This document shows positions 11,609 through 20,562 of a DNA stretch of 64,000 nucleotides, in pieces. The translations under genes and the position numbers were made by a program. The notes under the pieces are model-generated. The model worked only from the letters and a program-made list of their open reading frames with translations. It was not told where the DNA came from and did no database searches. The stretch's first letter is position 1. The number at the start of each line of letters is the position of its first letter. The DNA is from Eurosta solidaginis (Eukaryota > Arthropoda > Insecta > Diptera > Tephritidae): positions 58,123,346 to 58,187,345 of the forward strand of contig NC_090324.1 in NCBI RefSeq assembly GCF_040869045.1, in the 5' to 3' direction.

Positions 11609-11712
11609 ATCTAGGATACATACGTACTACCACTCACACATGCCTGTGTGTATAGTGATCACAAGAATATGTGGGTGGTAGTAACGAAAGAAAATAACCA
11701 AAGAAAGTTATG

Positions 11713-12960
11713 TTACGAGGGGGGGAGGGGGGAGATATATTTAAGCCTGTGGCCTAAACACTGCATTCTCAGTTTTATTATCACCTTCACAGGAAATTGT
11801 AACCGTTTATATTGGAAAGCCATATCCGTTGGAATCATAGGTATGCGGGGTATCAAAGATATCTCTCCGGCCGCAGGGTCCGTGAGGATTATTGCCTCGA
11901 GGATATTGTTATGCATTCGTTTTATTTGTGATCTCGTTCCATTACATAGAGTTGTTGGATTGAGGTTACGCAGCAAAATTATTGGAATATCGTTTTTTAA
12001 CTTAAAATTATGGGGCGGTATGCCAGAGGGATAAAGCGAATTTAAAAATTCAATTGGATAGTGTACGGCATCTTCATTATTAAGAACAGTGTCATTTGAT
12101 ATACAATACTCTTTAACTTCGCCAGAAACTCTATCTAGAATTATGTTATTTATTTCGTCTAGAGTCTTATTCCTCGGTGAAATGATAGCCCGCTCGCATA
12201 GCTAAGTATATGGCTTACTGGATAGCTCTTAAATATTTGGGTAAACTTCTGATATTAATTCGCTCACGTTATGTACCACATTCCCAAGTTTTGAATCTAC
12301 TATAAAGTAGTCGTTCTCAGTGAACATTTTACAATCTCCAATATCTAATAAATTCTGTGGAAATGTACTTATAGTTCCGTTAAGATGCGCTCTCATGTTT
12401 GTTCGCAGACACTATTTTCCGAGGTAAATTCATAATAACGATGATTTGAAGAACGATTAAACAATATCAGCTCGAGTTCCTTTCGCCTCTGCTGGCAAAT
12501 TCTGACGAAAATCCCCTGCAAATAGGATTTTTATCCTACCAAAGGGTTTTTCGTTTGATCTTAGGTCTTTTAATGTACGATCTTCCTCAATATGTGCTCG
12601 GTTAGTCATTGTACACTCAACCCACACTATAAGAATTGCCTTTTGTATTATTTTAGCCAGTCACCCGTTCTTTCGAATGGAACAAATCTTTTCTTCTTGG
12701 AGGGATACGTTTAAGGGTAATTTAAAAGTGGATTGGCCTGTTCGGCCACCAGACAAAAGAGTCGCTGCATTTCCCGATGATGCTACAGCCAGCGCCACGT
12801 GACCTTCACATCTGGTATATGCGAGAAGAAAATTAAGTAAAAAGGTTTTTCCACAACCACCAGGGGCATCTGAGAAAAATGCTTGACCTCTTTTGTTTTC
12901 AATGCTGTCAACGACTTTATCATATGTCAGCTGCTGATCTGAAACCATTTTCGATATATG
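11713..12960 (-). pseudogene. Helitron PIF1-like helicase domain, broken
   Basis: The helicase would unwind DNA during rolling-circle transposition. Walker A is seen as DAPGGCGKTFLLN near 12870; in relatives the central residue is usually Thr. Next come a VWVECTM Walker B-like segment and HIEEDRTLKDLR near 12560-12620, then FAGDFRQNLP near 12510, CERAIISPRN near 12190, FLNSLYPSGIPPH near 12020 and LLRNLNPTTLCNGTRSQ near 11960, then IPRIPMIP. The pieces are in several frames with stops (for example near 12200-12240 and 12460). The final helicase motif is lost near 11720, where the sequence becomes G-rich. Confidence 0.8.
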
Positions 12961-13479
12961 AGTTCGAAGGTAGTCATTTAAATAATTAAATCAAATGGGC
13001 GGCTCAGGATTGTATCAAAAGGACATTCCGGTCCTTCAATATCACGAATTGGAGAAGGCAACCCAAAACTGGATAAATCTTTTTCGCAAAGGCCTATTAA
13101 TTTGCCCTCGATGTCAATCAAACCTTAAAAGAAATGTTAACTACTTATTCAATCATTATCATAATAGTTGTAAAATTTCTCCAAACCTTGATTTATTAGA
13201 TCTTCAGAAATTTGTAGATCGGGATCGTTACGCCGTCTGCGTTCATTGAAAAGGAAGTCTTTACAGAAGTTATCCTTGAACGTGTTCCATAATAACTCAG
13301 CATTAGACAGCTGACAAAAAACTATTAAAATGGAAAATAACTCTTATATGTAGCTTTGGCGGCGAATGCAAAAGAGCTGCCTCAGCTATGGCATTTTTCC
13401 AATGGTCGTCGTTTTCCAAAAGTTGTAGTTCTCTGCAAGCGGCTTGAAAAGTTGGTAAAACTACACCATTTACAGTCCT

Positions 13480-14435
13480 CAAGCTTTCAAAGGGGTAGGA
13501 CCTCTAATATTGTGAAGCAATAAACGTATATAAAAACATTCCGTTTGATTGGGGGTGTACATTGTAAACTCTCCCAAGCGCCGGATCCTTTTTAATCCCT
13601 GGGTTACCTTCAAAAGATATTCCGCTCTTACTTCTGGAAAATTTATTATTGCTCCACGTATAAAAAGACGGCACTTCAGGATAGAAAAGTGTTTTCGCAA
13701 AAGAATCAGTTGCGCATAGTTCAAAAAATGCCATCAACGTAGCTTTACGGGGGTTTTCCAGAACTCTGTGTACATTATCTTGCGAGAAGTACTCTCGTTG
13801 CCCATTCTCTAAATGCACTGGTAAGTGTACAACAGTTGGATATCCCTTATGGATGGCAAAATAAACAAAAAACACCAGAAAGACTCTGAAGGGCTTATAT
13901 ACCGACCGTTGAGATATTTTTAAATCTCTATTTTGAGAAGAAAATGTAGCTTGATCTGTGCCCTTATTAACATATTTGCAAATGTATGTGACAGTTTCAA
14001 CGCAAATATGTGCCGAAAAACATCGCAGGAGAAAAGGGCAATAAGGAACAACCCATCTATTGTTTATCCTGGTCATAGTTCCACGTACATCAAGGTCGAC
14101 AGTATTACCTCCGTTTTCAGGACACCATTTACGGTATGTTGGGTAGCCATCTTCGCCAGGCTGCGTCTCAGCGCTATAATTGCGGGGAAATCTCTTCAAA
14201 CATCATCTTCCATGCATGGGGAACTTCTCCAAATATGCATTTGTTGGTTAAAATAAACATTAGCTTTCTTATTTTTAAATGAAAAACTCTAGCTACAATA
14301 TCATGCCGATTATATGAATTTTGTGAATCAAAAAGCTCTTTAGTTATTTCTTGCCATTGAGGATTAGATGTGAATGTTATAAATAAATTAGGGCGTCCAT
14401 ATTGACGTGCAAATTTCATCGCGTCTTGTGTTTTT
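13480..14435 (-). pseudogene. Helitron Rep (HUH nuclease) region, broken
   Basis: 14419-14174 carries FARQYGRPNLFITFTSNPQW followed by RHDIVARVF and IFGEVPHAW, the block typical of Helitron_like_N/Rep proteins. 14199-13504, in another frame, continues with YPTYRKWCPENGG, WVVPYCPFLL and VTYICKYVNKG, where the KYVNKG segment lies in the Rep catalytic neighbourhood. The expected HUH triad near the front of this block is not clear. Decayed protein-like traces continue to about 12961, linking to the helicase, with several stops. The right end is cut by the foldback-like insertion at 14434. Confidence 0.75.
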
Positions 14436-14529
14436 TAAACGGTTTTATTTAGATTGACTTGACAGGCTGCACGGCCGGCCATTGTGAACGAATTTTGTAA
14501 TTAAAATTTAAGAAACTTCCCGATAAGCT

Positions 14530-14995
14530 ACAAGCTTGAAACTTGGAATATAGTTCAGAACCCGATGACAATGCAATAATAAGAAAAAAATCGCCGATAG
14601 GTGGCGCAAGGATCGAGATATTCACAAAATACGTATTTGTGGTCCGATTTGGCTCACATTTGGAATACATAATATATACAAGAATAGAAAGCGACCTATG
14701 AAAACAATCGCCGCTAGGTGGCGCAAGGATCGAGATATTCACAAAAATCGTATTTGTTGTCCGATTTGGCTCATATTTGGAACACATAATACATACAAGA
14801 ATAGAAAGCGACCTATTAAAAATCGGCGCTAGGTGGCGCAGAGATCGAGGTATTCAAAAAAATCGTATTTGTGGTCCGATTTGGTCCATATTGGGAAAAC
14901 ATAATACATACATGAATAGAAAGCGACCTATGATGTCCGATTTGGCTCATATTTGGAACAAATTTTACATACAGTCCGGTAGAAGTGACATCAAA
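14530..14995. repeat. ~116-bp tandem units inside the foldback-like element
   Basis: Each unit reads TCGCCGCTAGGTGGCGC, GATCGAGATATTCACAAAA, TTTGTGGTCCGATTTGGCTC and ACAAGAATAGAAAGCGACC. Unit starts near 14591, 14708 and 14823 give spacings of 117 and 115 bp. Each contains the short palindrome GCCGCTAGGTGGC. The same family recurs at 53290-53400, 55490-55900 and 56880-57000. Confidence 0.85.
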
Positions 14996-15117
14996 ATATT
15001 TTGGAGTTGGAGGAGGGACAAGAATACGTGGCGCAGAGTCGAGTAAAATCTTTGGAAGGATTATGTATTGAGGACTTTGATTGTAACAAATTGTCAGGAA
15101 AGAGTCCTTGTAATAAT

Positions 15118-15506
15118 AACCGTGTTTTTTTTTTACACGCGTATACGTTTCGTTTGCGCGTGAAAAAAAAACGCCTATCCTCGCTTAGATAATGCTTAGG
15201 AAACCCATCTAGCGGCTGTGGTTAAACAACTAGCTACAGCAACAGGGTGTATCGAAAAGCGGAGGCACAACGCTCTGATGGTCATAGGGTATTACATATA
15301 CTGAATCAGTTGCGATGAATTGTGGACACACATAAAATACATAGAATTAGTGTAGAGGATAAAACAAAGACACATATTTCAGTTACATCTGAGTATAATG
15401 CGTATTGAAATTTAGTAGGAATTTCAGAGGTGTATTTAAAGTTTGCCGCTTAGCAGTGCATATAAAGTTTAAGCGTAAACGGATATACGCGTGTTAAAAA
15501 CACGGC
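15118..15506. mobile_element. 389-bp inverted-repeat element with TAAT target duplication
   Basis: Terminal inverted repeats read AACCGTGTTTTTT and ACACGCGTATACGTTT at the left, mirrored by AAACGGATATACGCGTGT and AACACGGC at the right. TAAT flanks both sides. The copy at 54883-56020 has a single TAAT at this point, so the empty site is directly visible. No open frame is present. Superfamily unknown. Confidence 0.75.
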
Positions 15507-15602
15507 TAATGAGTCACTAAATGAACTAAATAGAATGGTAAATAATAGGCAATTAAATAAAGACTAAAAACTTGAAAATAAAATAATTTAATAAATTTTT
15601 TA

Positions 15603-15984
15603 GTTAAACGGTTTTATTGAAAACAATACTTACATGAAGTAATAATAATACTAAAAGCTAGAAAATAATTAGGTAGGTCCTAGGTACTAGTCATCACACT
15701 CCTCGTCAATCTAGGGCGTTGATCAGACAATTAAATAAAAGCGTGTGACGCGTAAAATTTCTATTGATAGCCATAAGTAAGACCAACTGAACCTTAACAA
15801 GGTTATGATACGCCTCGCACTTTTAGAAATTTCACGCGCCCAACGCTTTTATTTAATTGTCTGATCAACGCCCTAGATTGATGAGGAATGTGATAACTAG
15901 TACCTAGGACCTGCCTAATTATTTTCTAGCTTTTAGTATTATTATTACATGATGTAAGTATAGTTTTCAATAAAACCGTTTAAC
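15603..15984. repeat. 382-bp palindrome forming the end of the foldback-like element
   Basis: The left arm (GTTAAACGGTTTTATTGAAAAC, then AGCTAGAAAATAATTAGG, TGATCAGACAATTAAATAAA) is mirrored by the right arm with few mismatches. The centre near 15790 (AACCTTAACAAGGTT) is itself palindromic. A diverged copy lies at 54883-55262. Such a sequence would form a long cruciform or hairpin. Confidence 0.85.
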
Positions 15985-16059
15985 TTAAACATTTTTTTTA
16001 AATTATTTTATTTCCTACATATAACGCGCTGAGCCCGTAAATGACGATGGAATAACTTT

Positions 16060-16660
16060 TTGGCCTATCGTAGAAACATTAATATTAGAATCTTCATTGA
16101 TAGCATTACGTAAGTGTATATATTTTTCAGCACGCAGTTTTGCTGATTTCTGCGTATGAAATTCAATCTTTCGGAAATCATCTTTGCCATCATGTCCACG
16201 GAGTATTGATTCAATAAATTTTTAAAATAATGAAGGTGATTTAAACAGTTATCTCTGATCATGAACCGGTGAGCATAGAACTGCATGCAAGATATATATT
16301 TCGTTTGATCACAATTTGGCATCTTCAAACAGTATCCGTCTTTTCCTCTTACAACCATGGTCGGATATTGAAGAAGATCGTACGCTCTATGTAGCTCAGT
16401 GACTCGTTGGAGTTGCCCATTGCGACAGTGCAATACAGTATCTCTAGGCCCCTTGGCCTCGTCTATCAAAAGGACGGCTACTTCATTTACTAAAGTTGCA
16501 TTATATCGTCCTATGTGATCATTAGCCGGTAATTTGTCCGCATGTATAACTAACTCAAAATGTGCAATATGCTATGTGCTTGAAATTAATGAATTATACA
16601 TGTGCAATAAATTTTGAAGCTTTTCAATAACTTTCACATTTAACGAAGAATTCATGTTTG
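16060..16660 (-). pseudogene. Helitron_like_N region, upstream part
   Basis: 16469-16065 encodes RVTELHRAYDLLQYPTMVV, GKDGYCLKMP, SCMQFYAHRFMIR, NHLHYFKNLLNQYSVDMMAK and SERLNFIRRNQQ, the hallmark block of Helitron N-terminal domains. The same frame is readable up to about 16550 (VIHADKLPANDHIGRYNA) behind a stop near 16580. It joins 16936-17114 across the hairpin insert and the Rep block at 14435 across the foldback-like insert. Confidence 0.8.
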
Positions 16661-16679
16661 GTCAGCTTCAGAAATAAAA

Positions 16680-16935
16680 TAAAATTGTAAGAAGAATTTC
16701 CGAGCTCTAGGCCACACATCTATATTAGTAATAAGAATGCGATTAATTATACCATATATATTGTATTTATTTATTTTGTCACAACAAGGAACGTTCACAA
16801 GTCCCTGAAGATTATTTCTAATTGAAATCGAAATATCGACAAAATAAATAAATACAACGCATATGGTATAATTAATCGCATTTTTATTACAAATATATAT
16901 GTGTTGCCTAGAGCTCGGAAATTCTTCTTGATATA
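16680..16935. repeat. Inverted repeat with ~95-bp arms inserted in the Helitron reading frame
   Basis: The arms at about 16685-16783 and 16842-16933 are nearly perfect mirror images (AAGAAGAATTTCCGAGCTCTAG..., GCGATTAATTATACCATAT, AAATAAATAAATACAA) around a loop of about 60 bp. Helitron protein similarity stops at one side (KYLQIY) and resumes at the other (FLQFYFISEADQ), so the structure was inserted or formed in place. Confidence 0.75.
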
Positions 16936-17114
16936 ACTTTTGAAAGGCCGAATATAAAAATAAAAACAACAACAATAAATTTGTAAGTATTTAGCAAGTA
17001 CGTCCGATTCTGAAAATAATGATCCAATGAGGTGGTATACCTGCCCTTGAATTTTGTATATCGGCATGAAATTGCCTTCTCTTGCCTCATGTGTACCAAA
17101 AGAGTTCATTTGAA
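16936..17114 (-). pseudogene. Helitron_like_N region, FQMNSFG block
   Basis: The minus strand reads FQMNSFGTHEAR, FMPIYKIQGQVYHLIGSL and KYLQIY, a conserved Helitron block. It is cut on its N-terminal side by the dispersed repeat that begins at 17115, and its partner sequence resumes at 25535. Confidence 0.75.
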
Positions 17115-17219
17115 ACAAGTAAGGAAGGTTAAGTTCGGGTGTAACCGAACATTACATACTCAGCTGAGAGCTTTGGAGACAAAATAAGGGAAAATCACCA
17201 TGTAGCAAAATGAACCTAG

Positions 17220-17720
17220 GGTAACACTGGAAAGTGTTTGTTTGACATGTCTATCAAATGAAAGGTATTAAAGAGTATTTTAAAAGGGAGTTGGCCATAA
17301 TTCTATAGGTGGACGCCATTTAGGGATATCGCCATAAAGGTGGACCAGGAGTGACTCTAGAATGTGTTTGTTTGATATGGGTATCAAATGAAAGGTGTTA
17401 ATGAGTATTTTAAAAGAGAGTGGGCCTTGGTTCTATACGTGGACGCCTTTTCGAGATATCACCATAAAGGTGGACCAGGGGTGACTCTAGAGTGTGTTTC
17501 TACGATATGGGTTTCAAATGAAAGGCGTTAATGAGTATTTTAAAAGGGAGTGAGCCTTAGTTCTATAGGTGGACGCCTTTTCGAGTTATCGCTATAAAGG
17601 TGGACCAGGGCTGACTATAGAAAGTATTTGTATGATATGGGTATCAAATTAAAGGTATTAATGAGGGTTTTAATAGGGAGTGGCCCTTAGTTTTATATGT
17701 GAAGGCGTTTTCGGGTACCG
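17220..17720. repeat. 130-bp tandem repeat array (about four units) in copy A
   Basis: Units carry GTATCAAATGAAAGGTGTTA, GAGTATTTTAAAAGGGAGTG, CTATAGGTGGACGCC and CCATAAAGGTGGACCAGG. The GTGTTTGT anchor recurs at 17234, 17364, 17494 and 17624, exactly 130 bp apart. Confidence 0.85.
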
Positions 17721-18343
17721 CTAATTTATTTATATAGGTAATACCACGAACAGTATTCCTGCCACGATTCCAAGGGCTTTTGATTTCGTCTTGCAGAAAT
17801 TTTTCATTTTCTTCTACTTAATATGGTACCCATTTTACAAAGTTTTTTCTAAAGTTATACTTTGCGTCAAAAAACTAATCCAATCGCAATATTTCATCGC
17901 TTCTTTCGTATTTGGTATAGAATTATGCATTTTTCTAATTTTTTGAAATTTTCGATATCGAAAAAGTGGGCGTGGTCATAATCGAATTTCGCCCATTTTT
18001 AATACTAAGATAAAGTGAGTTCAGATAAATACGTGAACTAAGTTTAGTAAAGATATATCGATTTTTGCTCAAGTTGTTGTGCCAACGGCAGAGCGGAAGG
18101 ATAGATGGTCGACTGTGTATAAGAACTGGGCTGGCTTCAACCGCACAGAAAACAGTTATCGTCATAGAAGCAATTAGAAGCATTACCAAATTTCACAAGG
18201 ATTGGTGAATTTTTGTTCGACTTATGGCAGTAAAAGTATTCTAGACAAATTAAATGAAAAAGGGCGGAGCCACGCATATATTAAAATTTTCTTTCATTTT
18301 TGTATTTTGTTGCATGAGTTTAATATTGACATAATTTACTTAT

Positions 18344-19060
18344 TGTCACGGATATTAGCATCACTAAATTATCCCATCACTAAGGCGATGCTAAGGCCAT
18401 GCCAAGCAGTATTTACGTTAATAATCAAATCAAGTATACACATATATAAGGCAGCCCAGAGAGATGTCACACACAGATGCATTTACTTATATGCCTATGT
18501 GCGCGCGAGAGACTGTAAACTACAAACATTCACATCAATAATTCAATCTTTATGTATCTACATAAACGAATAAATAATTGCCTCTACACATATGTACGTA
18601 TACGAGCAGCGGAGCGGCAATGCACAAACACATGCATATATCTTATCTGAGTTGTCACAAGAGTGAGCAATAATTTGTGCACGTAGTTGTGGCTGGCGAT
18701 TTTGTAGCCGAAACAACTAGTAAGTTCTGGAAATCGAAGAGCCTAGAAGTATGCAGCGTAAACTATAAAAGCGACGCCAGCGAGTAAGAAGTAATTCAGT
18801 TTGATTTGAGTTGTCAAGCAGTTTGATTAAGGCGATATCTAGCGAGCAATAGCAGTGTTATTTTGAATAGTAGAGCTTCATTGAGCTATCAATCAGTGTG
18901 GTTATTAAGCAAGCTATACGTTGCACAGTTTGTTATTGTGAAGTACTTTAATAAAGGCCACTTTGCATTATTACAAATTGGAGTTGTTTATTCAACAGTT
19001 TAGTGATTCGAACTTAGCAGAGGATTGCAAATAAGAGGATTTGCAAGCAAATTCGTTACA
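18344..19060 (+). repeat. 5' LTR of the intact gypsy element
   Basis: 717 bp beginning TGTCACGGATATTAGC and ending GCAAATTCGTTACA. A TATA box and initiator divide U3 from R. AATAAA near 18949 is a plausible polyadenylation signal. Confidence 0.95.
18764..18800 (+). promoter_or_regulatory. LTR core promoter: TATA box and TCAGT initiator
   Basis: TATAAAA at 18764-18770 is followed by TCAGT at 18796-18800. The spacing places TATA about 31-34 bp upstream of the initiator A, as in arthropod core promoters. The same pair occurs in the 3' LTR. Confidence 0.75.
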
Positions 19061-19062
19061 AT

Positions 19063-19080
19063 TGGTGTCAGAAGAGGAAT
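19063..19080 (+). other. Primer-binding site
   Basis: TGGTGTCAGAAGAGGAAT begins two bases after the 5' LTR, and the leading TGG complements a tRNA CCA end. The same sequence follows LTR2 of the derivative array at 60455. I do not assign the tRNA. Confidence 0.75.
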
Positions 19081-19119
19081 TGTTGAATAAATTCCGAAGA
19101 TTGGGAATACAACTTGGAC

Positions 19120-20562
19120 ATGGCAAAGTTCAGTGAATTGAAGATCCAGCAACTGAAAAAGGAGTTGGAAAACCGTGGATTAAATACAACTGGCAATAAG
19201 ATCGAACTTCAAGCACGGCTACGAGAGGTAATGGAGTCGCAAGGAATTGATGTGGACGAGTTTGTCTTTTATCCTGATGGGGACGAAACAACAACAAAAA
19301 TGGAAGAGAAAAACGAAACATCGCAGACAGTTACGAGCACAGACTTGAACATGATATTGGCTGCAATAACTGCTCAAACATCGACAGTGGCATCTCAGCT
19401 GGAATCGCAGGAGACACGTTTAACATCCAAGATGGAAGAACAGAAAACGTATATGTCATCTCAACTAGAAGAACAGAAAACGTATATGTCATCTCAACTA
19501 GAAGAACAGAAAACGTATATGTCATCACAGATGGAATCCCAAGAGACACGTATAACATCAAAGATTGAAGCACAAGAAACGCGTATTTCGGAAATGTCAG
19601 CACAAATTTCAGCACAGATATCATCTCAGATCTCCACACAACTAGAAGAGCAGGAAGCCCGTATATCATCTAAACTGGAAGCGCATATGGAAGAAAAACT
19701 AACCCAGTTTCATGAAGGCTTCAGTGGTCGACAGGATAAAATCGAGGCCGAGGTGGATGCTTTGAGAGGACGTATCGAGCAGTTACAACTAAATCGTCCA
19801 GCAGTTTCAGCGAGTAATCCAAAGGTAAAAACACCATCCTTTGACGGTTCTGTTCCTTTCCAGGTCTTTAAGCTACAGTTTGAGAAGACCGCAGCAGTGA
19901 ACAACTGGAATATGGAAGATAAAGTTGCAGCTCTGTTCGTGGCATTGAAAGGGCCAGCAGCCGAAATCCTACAGACGATTCCCGAAGGAGAGCGGAACAA
20001 CTATGAAGCATTGATGGCTGCTGTAGAACGACGTTACGGAAGCGAGCATAGAAAACAGATATTCCAAATTGAGTTGCAAAACCGCTACCAAAAAGCAAAT
20101 GAGACATTGCAGGAGTTTGCTTCAGATGTTGAAAGGTTGGCTCATCTCGCAAATGCGGACGCACCCGTGGAATACACCGAGAGGGTAAAAATCCAGAGTT
20201 TTATAAATGGCATACGAGACGTGGAAACGAAGCGAGTTACATACGCGAACCCAAAACTGACATTTGCTGAAACGGTATCACATGCATTGACTCAGGAAAC
20301 TGCCGCCCTATTGAGTAAACCAGCATATAAGGCTCATCGTGTAGAAGTAGAAAGGCCAGAATGGGTAGACACAATTTTGGAAGCACTGAAGGGATCACAA
20401 CAGAAAAATGCCGGAGTTATTAAATGTTTCAAGTGCGGCAACCCAGGTCATATTGCACGACATTGCAGCACCGGTTCCAATAGCTCCAACAATGTGGGTG
20501 GCCGTAAACGCAGAGCTGAAGGAGATGAGCAAATCTCCAAGTCCACTCAATCGTTAAACTAA
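19120..20562 (+). CDS. gag: Gag polyprotein of the intact gypsy element
   Basis: The start is the ATG at 19120; the same MAKFSELKIQQ start recurs in the related copy at 60507. 480 residues. Residues about 3-40 form a SAP-type DNA-binding helix-extended-helix (FSELKIQQLKKELE, GNKIELQARLREVM). Residues about 75-205 are a Gln/Glu/Ser-rich coiled coil with three exact or near-exact 11-residue repeats (LEEQKTYMSSQ). The capsid follows (PSFDGSVPFQVFKLQFEKTA, AALFVALKGPAAEILQTIP). A CCHC zinc knuckle is at about 436-449 (CFKCGNPGHIARHC), then a basic GRKRRAEGDE tail. It should form the virus-like particle and bind RNA. No disabling change is seen. Confidence 0.92.
   Translation: MAKFSELKIQQLKKELENRGLNTTGNKIELQARLREVMESQGIDVDEFVFYPDGDETTTKMEEKNETSQTVTSTDLNMILAAITAQTSTVASQLESQETRLTSKMEEQKTYMSSQLEEQKTYMSSQLEEQKTYMSSQMESQETRITSKIEAQETRISEMSAQISAQISSQISTQLEEQEARISSKLEAHMEEKLTQFHEGFSGRQDKIEAEVDALRGRIEQLQLNRPAVSASNPKVKTPSFDGSVPFQVFKLQFEKTAAVNNWNMEDKVAALFVALKGPAAEILQTIPEGERNNYEALMAAVERRYGSEHRKQIFQIELQNRYQKANETLQEFASDVERLAHLANADAPVEYTERVKIQSFINGIRDVETKRVTYANPKLTFAETVSHALTQETAALLSKPAYKAHRVEVERPEWVDTILEALKGSQQKNAGVIKCFKCGNPGHIARHCSTGSNSSNNVGGRKRRAEGDEQISKSTQSLN
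20553..20559 (+). promoter_or_regulatory. Probable -1 ribosomal frameshift site GTTAAAC
   Basis: In the gag frame the sequence is TCG TTA AAC TAA, so GTTAAAC fits the X-XXY-YYZ slippery pattern directly before the gag stop. Pol lies in the -1 frame and is open from this point. GUUAAAC is a known -1 slippery heptamer in arteriviruses; its use here is inferred from position and frame. Confidence 0.6.

Larger units (their letters stand above)
14434..15990 (+). mobile_element. Foldback-like element inserted in the Helitron (itself hit by a 389-bp element)
   Basis: The left end (TTTAAACGGTTTTATTTAG then CTTGACAGGCTG) leads into three to four ~116-bp tandem units, a short unique segment (15000-15117), a nested insertion (15118-15506), and a 382-bp near-perfect palindrome whose outer edge again reads AATAAAACCGTTTAA. 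A second copy in the opposite orientation lies at 54883-56020 and lacks the nested insertion, which confirms the limits of both. No coding capacity is seen. The Helitron frame resumes on both sides. Confidence 0.75.
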
